A DNA stretch of 64,000 bases from Candidatus Desulfarcum epimagneticum (GTDB taxonomy: Bacteria > Desulfobacterota > Desulfobacteria > Desulfobacterales > CR-1). Positions 40,435 to 48,694 of this stretch are shown piece after piece (the first letter of the stretch is position 1; every line of letters starts with the position of its first letter). The position numbers and the translations under genes are program-made. The notes under the pieces were generated by a model. The model saw nothing but the letters and a program-made list of their open reading frames with translations, was not told the DNA's origin and searched no databases. The DNA lies in the NCBI GenBank assembly GCA_900659855.1, contig CAACVI010000023.1, positions 62,001 through 126,000 on the forward strand. Direction: 5' to 3'.

Positions 40435-41154
40435 TCAAAGGCTTTTTAGAAAAGAGATAAATTTTTTGTCGGCGTCATACCTTTCCGCGGCGATGTCTTT
40501 CTCATCCATGGCCTCATCGTCTCTTCCCTGTTCCGAAAGACTTTGGATGAGCCCGGCCCGGGCCCACCTTGCGGCTTCGTCTTCAATGCCGTAAGACTCC
40601 ATTCCCACCACCGCCCTGAAAGCCTCTTCCGCTTTTTCCCATTTCCGGCTCAGCAGCATGTGGGTTCCCATGTCCATCAGTTTGGATGTCTTATAGGCGA
40701 TCTCCCGGGCGTCGCCCATGTCCCGAATGGTGGAAAATGATTCCAAAACCCCATCCCACATGGATTCCGGAACATCATAATCCTGCGTCAGCCGGGCGAT
40801 TTCCAAAGAATCGGCTTTTTCCTCCTCCCTGTTTTCATTCCTTTTCCCGGCGGTATCCATGTCACGGGGATCGTTTTCAAAAACAGGCCCCTCTTCAAGG
40901 CGCCCGGCGATCTCGGTCTTCACATGTTCCGGGATATCCGAAGCTTGAAGTTTGGCAAGCATATCACCCGGCGCCGGGTTCCGGGAAGTTTTGGGCCCGT
41001 CCTTAAGACCGGGAGTCCCGGACGCGCTTTCCTCCAGGGTCGAAGAGGACCGGACCGGCTCTTTTTCTTCTTTCCCCGGATTTAAGAAAAACCAGGCGCA
41101 AAAAACAGCGATAATCAGCGCCGGAAACAGACAATATTTTTTCAAAGGCTTCAT
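40435..41154 (-). CDS. Membrane-anchored protein with helical (TPR-like) repeats
   Basis: The 239-residue protein has an N-terminal membrane anchor or uncleaved signal (KYCLFPALIIAVFCAWFFL) and a polar low-complexity linker to about residue 95. A helical C-terminal half includes KLMDMGTHMLLSRKWEKAEEAFRAVVGMESYG and ARWARAGLIQSLSEQGRDDEAMDEKD, which fits TPR-type helix pairs. ATG 41154 follows GGAGGACG. It is the last gene of the minus-strand exported-protein series, 64 bases after the 1436-residue protein. A scaffolding role at the inner membrane is possible; nothing more specific can be read. Confidence 0.65.
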   Translation of the reverse strand: MKPLKKYCLFPALIIAVFCAWFFLNPGKEEKEPVRSSSTLEESASGTPGLKDGPKTSRNPAPGDMLAKLQASDIPEHVKTEIAGRLEEGPVFENDPRDMDTAGKRNENREEEKADSLEIARLTQDYDVPESMWDGVLESFSTIRDMGDAREIAYKTSKLMDMGTHMLLSRKWEKAEEAFRAVVGMESYGIEDEAARWARAGLIQSLSEQGRDDEAMDEKDIAAERYDADKKFISFLKSL

Positions 41155-41218
41155 CAAACGTCCTCCTTTCGGCGCTCCCGGCCGGCCGGATCACAGCCGG
41201 CCGGGAGCAAACCGGGGT

Positions 41219-44200
41219 TTATTTCACACGGAAATAACTGATTCCCCCGGTTTTGTCATTTCCTTTATAATTTTGGTCCATGGCGGTGACGACCTTTTCG
41301 GATTCGTCGGGATCGCACATAAATTCATACACATATCCGTCTTTTGTCTTTTCTTTCCGGATCAGCCTCAACGAATCGGACCATTTGACATCCGTCACAT
41401 CCACATCGTCCGTGATCCGAAACGCCACTCGCCTTTGCCATCCTCTTCCCCGCTCCGTCCCGGAATCAGACCAGCGGCCGTCTTCATACACCCAGTTGTC
41501 ATGGGCAAACGCCTTTTTTGAAGATATCAGCTCGATTGACGGGGAGGCGTCCAGCAGAAAAACCGCGCCGTCCTTTTCCGCCTGGTAAACATGAAAGCGT
41601 GTTAAATATCCACTTTCAGATGGCGCCACCACCTTGTGGCCGTAATCCAGGGGACTGTCTTTTTCAAGATGGGCCCAGGCGTTCACAGGGCGGGCTCCGG
41701 CCCAGGAAAAGACATGGCATATGGCCTTCCACCGCTCGGCCTCATCAAAAAAATCAGGGTCGGGATTGGAAAAGGCCTCTTTAAAAATTCCATGTGAGAG
41801 ACAGACTATGGCCGCGCCGGTTGTGATCAGCCGTCCATTGTCATTCTTCTCAAAAAGAACCAGCGCGTAATCCCCCGACCGGCTTTCCACCTTGATGACC
41901 CGTCCGACGTTTTCAGGCATGAACGCGCTTTTATAAGGCTCAAGCTCAAGCGCGCTCATAAAGTCCCTGTTTTTCATCAGCGCCTCTTTGATTTCATCGT
42001 CGGCGGATTCGGATGAGGAACTTTCATCGGCCCAGAAATCCTTATACTGAAAATCCGTTCCCGATCTTTCAAGCCCCCGGGTCAAATCCGGGTTGGGCTC
42101 CGGAGTTTTTGCGGCCGCATGGACCTCCCCTTCGGTTTCAGGGGGCTCCACCGCGGCGCCGTACATGCCCGCTCCTTCCAGACCCTGGGCGATGGTACGC
42201 TCCGGGGTTTTTGCGGACATATGGACCCTCTTCTGTTCGGTTGTAGGGAAGCCGTTCATCACGTAGCCGTACATGCGCTCTCCTTCCAGCCCCAGGGCAA
42301 TGGGACGAAAATATTTTGAGTTCCATTCCGAGGCCTGAATGTATTTTTCGCTCCCCATGCCGCCAGCGGCGGGATCGCTCACCACAAATCCGTTTAGTTC
42401 ACGATACACGGATGGCCTATCAAACATAAAGCGGGTGGAATGGCCCACGATGGTCATCCAGTGGCGGTAGTCGCTGTCGGCCCCGCCCCCCCCGGCCCGG
42501 TGGGGATTGGAAGAAATCGTCACAGCGACGGGAGCGGGGGCTATGTCAGACGGATCCCCTTCCAGCCACCAAGCGATCTGGAAGTTCGCAAAGTCTTGAT
42601 TCATCGCATAATGCAGTCTATCAGCAGTGTTTTTATAATTGTATCTCGTTGACGGATGCAGGTAATGGTTCAGGGCCGCCTTCATTTCCGAGAGTGAGAG
42701 AACCCCGTCGTCAGTTGCGTCCCTGTCGCTCATCAATTGCTCCTGACGGTCGGCGTCGTCGTTTTGCGCCAGATATCCGGACAGCAGGTGAGAAAGGATG
42801 GTGTCGGCCACCGCCGCGCCGCTGTACGCGGCGTTTCCGTCTTTGGACATGGTTTGAGAAACGCCCTGTATCATAAGACCGTAGCCCACCGTCACGGAAA
42901 TAGACACAGTCGTATTATCGGAATGGGAACCATTTGTATCCTTCGCTTGGTATGTAAACGTGTCCGATCCGATGTAACCGTTGCTCGTGGTGTAAGAAAA
43001 TGACCCGTCGTTTTCGAGCTGAAGGGTTCCGTGAGATGGACTCTCGATCAAAACGGCTTCGAGCGTGTCTCTATCCGGGTCCGTGTCATTGATTAATACA
43101 CCCGGCGCGGCCACTGACAGGTCAACGCGATAAGGAGCACTAATGCCCTGACCAAAGCTGTACGAATCATTTTGCCCTGCGGGCGGGTCATTCACTGCGG
43201 TCACCTGGATGGACGCCGAGGCTGTATGGGAGCTGAAGGCGGCCCCGCCGCCATTTGTGCTCGCGGCGGCCCGGCTTCCCGAAGAGGCGCCGTCGCTTTT
43301 GTCCCAGGCTCTGAAAGAAAACGCGGCCCGGCCGTTCCAGTTTGCGTCGGGGACAAATCGGATATGATCGTTCTGGTCAAGCAGCGCGGCATCGGCATCG
43401 GCCGTCGCGGCGCCGAAATTAATCCATGTGGCCCCCGAATCCGTTGAGTATTGCCAGTCGCCGTGGGCGTTGTCAACTTCTGTCACTGCGATGGCTTCCC
43501 GGGCGTCTCCGTCCGGGTCCGTGATGGATCCGTTCGCCACAATCTCCGACACCAGGTTTCCGCTGTTTGAGGACCCCGGGTCTTCGGATATCGAGGACAA
43601 AGCATGGGACTGCGCTGTGTTAAGAACGGGCGCCCTGTTTATCATGGCCACTGTAAAAGTAAATGGTGTACGCTGACTCCCCCACCCGTCCAATATTGAA
43701 TTCTGGGGCGGGGTCACTGTAAGGCTTGTTAAATGGCTAGCATGCTCAAGACCTGTGAAATCCTCGATCTGGAAACTTCTTACATCCAGGGTTGTAAGAC
43801 GACTTTCCAGTTCAGTTCGGGATATTGGGCCGGTTCGATTCAACTCCCCGTTTATGGCTTCAAGAAGATCCGGGTCGGCAAAAACCACCCGGGGACTGAT
43901 GGACACAGTGGCTTCGTCGGAATACATTGTTCCGTCATAGGCCGTGTATTCGAACGAGTCGGTCCCGGTGAAGCCATCTCCCGGCGTGTAATCAAATGAG
44001 CCGTCGGCGTTCAATGTCACCCGGCCATTTTGAGCAGCGGAGGGCTCGACCGCCGTGAATGGATCGTCGGAATTCATTCTCGAGTCATTGGCCAGAACGC
44101 CATCGAGCGCCGTTATCGACAACGCCCCCGCCGCTGCGTCGGAACAGTAATAATCGTTTGCGGCCGTGGGCCTTTGCCTGGCTTCGACATTGACGGAGAC

Positions 44201-45529
44201 GGTTATGCTCCCCTCCGTATAACTGAAAGAATCGGTCCCCGTATATCCGTCGAAGGTGGTATAGCCCAGAGAATTTTTACCATCATCAATCTCCGCCTCT
44301 CCATGACTCGGTTTGGTTTTAATGTCGACGGAGGCTCTGTCATGAACCGCGATCTCAACCCGGACGTCCGTTTCAGCGATTATATTCAGAGTCACATCGG
44401 TCAAAGAGGAAAGCCCGGCCAGTTTCCACACCTCCGAAGTTTGAGACAGATTTATCGTAAGACTTTGCAAATTCACCGCATGCTCAAGACCTGTGAAATC
44501 CGTGATCCCGGAGCCGCTTAAATCCAGATCAGTGATTTTTTCCAGCTCCCTTCGGGTCAGCGCGTCCATGCCTCGTTTGCCCAACCTGCCGTTTATCAAT
44601 GAGCGAAGATTTTGGTCATTTAAAACCACCCGGGAACCCGGGGAGGGCGATCCGCCGCTTTCCACTATGCTCATGGCCTGAAGCGCCAGCGATGTCAGGT
44701 AAACGTTGCCCCATTCCCCGTCGGCTTCCCGGGTCGAATGAATCTGCCCCAAAAGCTCCAGGCCCCTCGGGCATGCCGGATCGCTTTCCAGAAAAGCCAG
44801 GGCCGCGCGCGCCTTGATCATGGCCGGAGAGGCGTCGGTCACATCATGGGAAAGATCCGAAGTGGCGTCTGAAATAATTTGCGAAAGCCCAGGGTCGCCG
44901 GCTCTCAAAGGAATCAGCGCCCGTATCACCCGGGCTGTGGAAATCGCGTCCGAGCTTGCGTCTTCTTTTGAGGCAAAAGACATCCCCCATCCCTTTTCGC
45001 TTCCGGTCAGCCGGGAGGACTTCAGGTACTCCGTCGCTTTTTGAAGCGCCGCAGGATGATCGGCGAGCGCGGACATGACAATGGCGGTGTCCATCGGGGA
45101 AGAGTAATAGCCCGGATTGGTTCCCCACCCAAGGCCGTCGGATGACGCGTCGTCGCCCTGGACGGCGACAAGCCCGGCTATGTCCTCGTCCACATCGTCG
45201 CCGTGGGGAACCAGGGCCGCGATTCGCCTGGCCCTGGAATCGTGGTTCAAAGGATTGTGGTTTTCAAGCCAGGTGATTCCGTTGTAATAGGACGAGTTCA
45301 TATGAACGCTGTCCCTCAGCGCCTTCACCGCTTCCGAGGTGTAAACAAATCGGATCGCCCCGTCGTCTCCCCAGCTGCCGTCGCGGTTCTGCTGGTTTTC
45401 AAGCCAGGTCGCCGCGTTTTCGACAGAGGTGGCGTATGTTCCGGCCAGGGCGTTGACGGATGTGAGAAAAATAAGGGTCAGAAGCGCGAGCGCGGCCGCG
45501 CGTATCCGGACAATGTTTTTTCCAGTCAT
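41219..45529 (-). CDS. Giant exported multidomain protein (toroid, leucine-rich, cadherin-like, C39-like), 1436 aa
   Basis: The protein has a signal peptide (AAALALLTLIFLTSVNALA). Residues about 30-290 form a terpenoid-cyclase-like alpha/alpha toroid (AATWLENQQNRDGSWGDDG repeated as QW-like units). Residues 310-400 have a leucine-rich segment (LTRRELEKITDLDLSGSGITDFTGLEH), repeated near 560-600. Between these and 880 lie several Big/cadherin-like tandem domains (GYTGTDSFSYTEG, ANDYYCSDAAAGALS, DTDPDRDTLEA). An EF-hand-like loop DRDATDDGVLSL lies near 940. Residues 890-1060 resemble a C39-type papain fold with HWMTIVGHS and VSDP, but Ser stands where Cys is expected. The C-terminal 370 residues are unrecognised, with repeats of GLEGxxMYG. 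The Asp-Ala-Ser-x-Asp peptide recurs here and in the RHS protein. It probably acts at the cell surface or is secreted. Confidence 0.8.
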   Translation of the reverse strand: MTGKNIVRIRAAALALLTLIFLTSVNALAGTYATSVENAATWLENQQNRDGSWGDDGAIRFVYTSEAVKALRDSVHMNSSYYNGITWLENHNPLNHDSRARRIAALVPHGDDVDEDIAGLVAVQGDDASSDGLGWGTNPGYYSSPMDTAIVMSALADHPAALQKATEYLKSSRLTGSEKGWGMSFASKEDASSDAISTARVIRALIPLRAGDPGLSQIISDATSDLSHDVTDASPAMIKARAALAFLESDPACPRGLELLGQIHSTREADGEWGNVYLTSLALQAMSIVESGGSPSPGSRVVLNDQNLRSLINGRLGKRGMDALTRRELEKITDLDLSGSGITDFTGLEHAVNLQSLTINLSQTSEVWKLAGLSSLTDVTLNIIAETDVRVEIAVHDRASVDIKTKPSHGEAEIDDGKNSLGYTTFDGYTGTDSFSYTEGSITVSVNVEARQRPTAANDYYCSDAAAGALSITALDGVLANDSRMNSDDPFTAVEPSAAQNGRVTLNADGSFDYTPGDGFTGTDSFEYTAYDGTMYSDEATVSISPRVVFADPDLLEAINGELNRTGPISRTELESRLTTLDVRSFQIEDFTGLEHASHLTSLTVTPPQNSILDGWGSQRTPFTFTVAMINRAPVLNTAQSHALSSISEDPGSSNSGNLVSEIVANGSITDPDGDAREAIAVTEVDNAHGDWQYSTDSGATWINFGAATADADAALLDQNDHIRFVPDANWNGRAAFSFRAWDKSDGASSGSRAAASTNGGGAAFSSHTASASIQVTAVNDPPAGQNDSYSFGQGISAPYRVDLSVAAPGVLINDTDPDRDTLEAVLIESPSHGTLQLENDGSFSYTTSNGYIGSDTFTYQAKDTNGSHSDNTTVSISVTVGYGLMIQGVSQTMSKDGNAAYSGAAVADTILSHLLSGYLAQNDDADRQEQLMSDRDATDDGVLSLSEMKAALNHYLHPSTRYNYKNTADRLHYAMNQDFANFQIAWWLEGDPSDIAPAPVAVTISSNPHRAGGGGADSDYRHWMTIVGHSTRFMFDRPSVYRELNGFVVSDPAAGGMGSEKYIQASEWNSKYFRPIALGLEGERMYGYVMNGFPTTEQKRVHMSAKTPERTIAQGLEGAGMYGAAVEPPETEGEVHAAAKTPEPNPDLTRGLERSGTDFQYKDFWADESSSSESADDEIKEALMKNRDFMSALELEPYKSAFMPENVGRVIKVESRSGDYALVLFEKNDNGRLITTGAAIVCLSHGIFKEAFSNPDPDFFDEAERWKAICHVFSWAGARPVNAWAHLEKDSPLDYGHKVVAPSESGYLTRFHVYQAEKDGAVFLLDASPSIELISSKKAFAHDNWVYEDGRWSDSGTERGRGWQRRVAFRITDDVDVTDVKWSDSLRLIRKEKTKDGYVYEFMCDPDESEKVVTAMDQNYKGNDKTGGISYFRVK

Positions 45530-45588
45530 GGCAATCCTCTTTTTTTATTGATCCCGTATTGTTTAAGCAAAGGCATGGCGGATCGTTT

Positions 45589-46926
45589 TCAGCGCCGCCG
45601 GTCAAGCTCCCGCATCTTTTCCAGATCGGATCGAATGCGGGCGGCTTTAGAATTCCGGCCGATTTTTTCCAGCATAAAAGCCATCAGCTCGTAATCTCTC
45701 CCCAAAATCTCATCATTCCATGGCTGGAAAGAAACGGATTTCAAAAGGTGGCGAAACGACGCGTTCGGATCCGTGGTCATGAGGGCGGCGGCGGCCACGC
45801 AATGGGCCTGTTGGCGAAAAATCAAATGCGAGTCTTCCAAAGCGCCAAGCGCATGCAATATGGCCTTGGGATAATTCCCCCGGTTCAGATACTCAATGGC
45901 CAGGCTCAGCCTCAGGTTGCCGTAGCCCGGATGCTTCCGGGTGCCTTCTTCCAGGATGCGCGGCGCGTCCGGTCCCTTCCCCCGGTTTAAGTAATCGCCC
46001 CCGAAGTTCAGGCGCCTTATGCTCGAATGCCAGCGTTTCTCTATTTCCGGGAGCCCGAGGCCGGTCGCCGCCGACAGCGCCGAATGGGGAGGCTCGCCGT
46101 CACGGAAACGTCGAACGAATTCGGCCAGCCTGGTCTCTCCATGGCTCCGAAGAAGATAAAGAAACAGGCTTCTTCCGGTATTGTATAGAAGGTTTCTTTG
46201 TTCTCCATCCGTATCGAAATCACTGTTCGGGGTCTCCAAAAAAGTTTTCAGACCCGGAATCCGACCCTTTTCAAAGGCGGCCCGAAACGGCGTTTCCCGC
46301 CAGGGGTTCGGGTTGCCGTACACCCATTGTCCCCGCAAAACCCGTCCGACCTCGAACAGGCTTGCAAAACCCTCGTGAAACCAAAGCGGTGGCTGGTTTT
46401 TTCCGAAATCCGCGTCGATCATGGCGTGGACGACTTCGTGGAAAAGAGTCCCCACCCCGGACTGACGCCCGTCAGGAAAGTATCGACGCGCGTAGAGCGA
46501 ACGGGTCAGGCTGTCATATATCCCATTGGCGGACCCATGATGAGAAAATCCTTTTTTGCGCATAAGATTTTCGTAGTCCCGCCCTCCGTTGATCAGGTGA
46601 CAATCCACCATTTTCATATCCTGCTTGAAGAATCGTGGCCGCGCCAATTGATGGAATTGTTCAAGAAGCCCCGCCGCCACTGTGTGATATCGGACGCTGG
46701 TGTCGCTGATCACCCGAAAATGATCGGTTTCAAGGACACGGAATCCCTCCCCGAATTTTGCTTTCACCTTTTCCTGCTCTTCTTTTCCCGGCTCAGTCAC
46801 CAGATCGGCGGGCCGGGTCATGGCGAATGACCGCGCGGGCATAAAGAGAATCAGCGCCCAAAGCGACGCCCATGCCGCCTGTCTCAAAATCCATGATGAA
46901 GTTTTATCTTTTTTGTCTTCCATCAT
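45589..46926 (-). CDS. Exported HExxH metallopeptidase with TPR-like tail
   Basis: The 445-residue protein has an N-terminal hydrophobic signal (QAAWASLWALILFMPARSFA). A gluzincin-type site follows: TLFHEVVHAMIDADFG near 162-177 (HExxH) and PLWFHEGFASLFE about 20 residues later, giving the third zinc ligand Glu. The arrangement matches peptidase-MA-like/DUF1570-type proteins. The C-terminal third (GYGNLRLSLAIEYLNRGNYPKAILHALGALEDSHL) looks like TPR helices. It starts five bases after the stop of the barrel gene, so the two are coupled. It could process the large surface proteins of the locus, which is inference. Confidence 0.8.
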   Translation of the reverse strand: MMEDKKDKTSSWILRQAAWASLWALILFMPARSFAMTRPADLVTEPGKEEQEKVKAKFGEGFRVLETDHFRVISDTSVRYHTVAAGLLEQFHQLARPRFFKQDMKMVDCHLINGGRDYENLMRKKGFSHHGSANGIYDSLTRSLYARRYFPDGRQSGVGTLFHEVVHAMIDADFGKNQPPLWFHEGFASLFEVGRVLRGQWVYGNPNPWRETPFRAAFEKGRIPGLKTFLETPNSDFDTDGEQRNLLYNTGRSLFLYLLRSHGETRLAEFVRRFRDGEPPHSALSAATGLGLPEIEKRWHSSIRRLNFGGDYLNRGKGPDAPRILEEGTRKHPGYGNLRLSLAIEYLNRGNYPKAILHALGALEDSHLIFRQQAHCVAAAALMTTDPNASFRHLLKSVSFQPWNDEILGRDYELMAFMLEKIGRNSKAARIRSDLEKMRELDRRR

Positions 46927-46931
46927 AACCT

Positions 46932-47786
46932 TTAAAACCGAATATAGAGACGAACGCCTATTTCCGTGGTTTCATTCTCCGGCTCATAAATCGTGGTGAC
47001 CCAGCCGGGTCCGGGCGTGTCGGGCACAACCACAGGCTCGGATATGTCCACGCTCCAGAAACGGATGAAAGGCTCCAGAACAAATGTCAAATTTGTCCGC
47101 CGGATTATTTTGACAGACGCCCGAAGGCCGTATCCGGAGTCCTGCTTATTCTCGGCCGCGCCCCCCAGGTTCGGGTAAAAAAAGCCCACATGGGAGATCT
47201 GTTTCCCCTTCCACAGGAAATCATACTCGGCCGAAACGGCCAGTTCCCAGCCGTTTTCCATTCTTTTCACGGCCTCCACCCCGAGGGGGCTGTAATAATA
47301 ATGCGATTCCCGCTTGTATCCCAGGTGACCGCTTGTGCTTCTCATGCCGCTTGAGTCATTGACCAGATACCGGTAGCCGAAACCCGTGTACGGGGTGATG
47401 GACAGAGAGTCGTGCAGGTCAAAATCATAGCCCAAAACGCCCCGAAGCTCATGCATGTACTGGTCGATCCCCTCGTCGGAGCCGGTTCCCGCGCTTTGGT
47501 AGTCCACATCGCCGAAACTTGCGGCAAATTCCGCCTTCAAAACGATATCCGTGGGATCACGATAGGCGTAAGCCGCCATAAAACCCTTCATCAAACCGTC
47601 ATGATTCACGAAATCCGGGTGTTTCTCCGTGCTTTCGCCGTATTCGTAGGAGGCAAGCTCAATTCCCGCCTCCCATGTGTGTGTTTTGAAAAAATCCGTT
47701 TCCGATTCCGACTCCCCGGCGAAAACAATTGACGATATATACATCGTCCCCAGAAAGGACAGCGCAACGAACAGATTTTTGAACAT
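46932..47786 (-). CDS. Outer-membrane beta-barrel protein, 284 aa
   Basis: The protein has a signal peptide (LFVALSFLGTMYISSIVFAG) and a sequence dominated by alternating amphipathic strands (WEAGIELASYEYGES, FMAAYAYRDPTDIVLKAEFAASFGDVDY, ITPYTGFGYRYLVND, YYYSPLGVEAVKRMENGWELAVSAEYDFLWKG). It ends in GVRLYIRF, a terminal Phe typical of outer-membrane barrels. Length suits a barrel of roughly 10-12 strands. It is coupled to the HExxH peptidase gene and lies downstream of the RHS locus on the same strand. It could be a secretion or anchoring pore, or an OmpW/OmpA-like protein; there is no specific family signature. Confidence 0.75.
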   Translation of the reverse strand: MFKNLFVALSFLGTMYISSIVFAGESESETDFFKTHTWEAGIELASYEYGESTEKHPDFVNHDGLMKGFMAAYAYRDPTDIVLKAEFAASFGDVDYQSAGTGSDEGIDQYMHELRGVLGYDFDLHDSLSITPYTGFGYRYLVNDSSGMRSTSGHLGYKRESHYYYSPLGVEAVKRMENGWELAVSAEYDFLWKGKQISHVGFFYPNLGGAAENKQDSGYGLRASVKIIRRTNLTFVLEPFIRFWSVDISEPVVVPDTPGPGWVTTIYEPENETTEIGVRLYIRF

Positions 47787-47826
47787 GATTTCTCCTTTCT
47801 TTGATTTTACGGTAAAAACGTCATAC

Positions 47827-48048
47827 GATCAGGTCGCCACATCCGATCCGAAGTCGATCCCCGTGATGTTTCCCCCTGGGTCATGGGAAAAACCCATCCG
47901 GTGAGCCGGGGCTCCGTCGACGGATGTGTTTCGGATGCCGGTGAGACGGCCGTCATAGTCGCAGGTGTAATGGGTCCCGGCGCCGTTTGACAAAATCCGG
48001 TTCACCAGACGTCCGGCCGGGCTGTAATAATACGACGCCTGGAGACAT
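47827..48048 (-). pseudogene. Orphan RHS fragment
   Basis: About 220 bases closely match the RHS gene segment at roughly 50110-50335 (encoding the DRAGNITKIDAS to SPAGRLVNRILSNG region). They include the same GTTTCGGATGCCGGTGAGAC and TGTAATAATACGACGCCTGG strings with scattered differences. It is in the same orientation, has no start codon, and stops being similar at both ends. Such displaced RHS pieces are typical remnants of cassette exchange at RHS loci. Confidence 0.85.
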
Positions 48049-48081
48049 GTCAGGGTTAGTTACGTTCAAAAAAATTATTTT

Positions 48082-48609
48082 TTAAACACCTTTTATTATT
48101 TTAAATTTTTTGTAATCTTTTTCGAAATAAATTTCGGCATTGTATTTGGTTGACTTTTCCCCTTGTTTTAATATGAAATTTATCTGAAGTATTACATCAG
48201 AATATTCCATGTTTATATTTTTAAATGAAAAATATGCTGTATAATCATTGATATGTTTTTCAGCGGGTTTCTTAATTATGCGTGTATATTTTTTGATGCG
48301 CTTTTCAGGAATATTATCTTTATTGAAAATATTTTTTTTGGATTTGGCGTATGTTAATTTAAGCCCCAATATTTGAACAATTCCTTCTATCGGTGTTTCA
48401 GAGGAAAACCAGATGAGCAATTCATATGGGGACCTTCTGACTGCCGTATTATTTCTCATTTCCATTTTACCTTTTAATTTTCCGCCAACTGATCCCCAAT
48501 GAAATTTATTTTCCGCTGATTTAAAACCATCAATCTCATATTTTTGAAAACAACCGGAAAACAAAAATAAACCGACAATCAAAATCCAAAATATTCTTAA
48601 AAACCTCAT
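48082..48609 (-). CDS. AT-rich lipoprotein, candidate RHS immunity protein
   Basis: The 175-residue protein has a signal peptide and lipobox (FWILIVGLFLFSGC), so it is probably a lipoprotein. The mature domain is beta-rich and basic (FHWGSVGGKLKGKMEMRNN, ELLIWFSSETPIEGIVQILGLKLTY, NDYTAYFSFKNINMEYSDVILQINFIL). It is strikingly AT-rich compared with its neighbours, begins 86 bases after the RHS gene, and is followed by an RHS remnant. That is the usual position and composition of an immunity gene in a polymorphic toxin locus. The immunity role is inferred; no known immunity family was recognised. A periplasmic anchor would suit a toxin acting in the periplasm. Confidence 0.65.
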   Translation of the reverse strand: MRFLRIFWILIVGLFLFSGCFQKYEIDGFKSAENKFHWGSVGGKLKGKMEMRNNTAVRRSPYELLIWFSSETPIEGIVQILGLKLTYAKSKKNIFNKDNIPEKRIKKYTRIIKKPAEKHINDYTAYFSFKNINMEYSDVILQINFILKQGEKSTKYNAEIYFEKDYKKFKIIKGV

Positions 48610-48694
48610 TTCGCCTCCTTCCTACAGACAGACAACTTATTAAAGGGTTGAAAACTTTTATCATAATTTTTGAGCACAATATCTTGTCTTGCAT

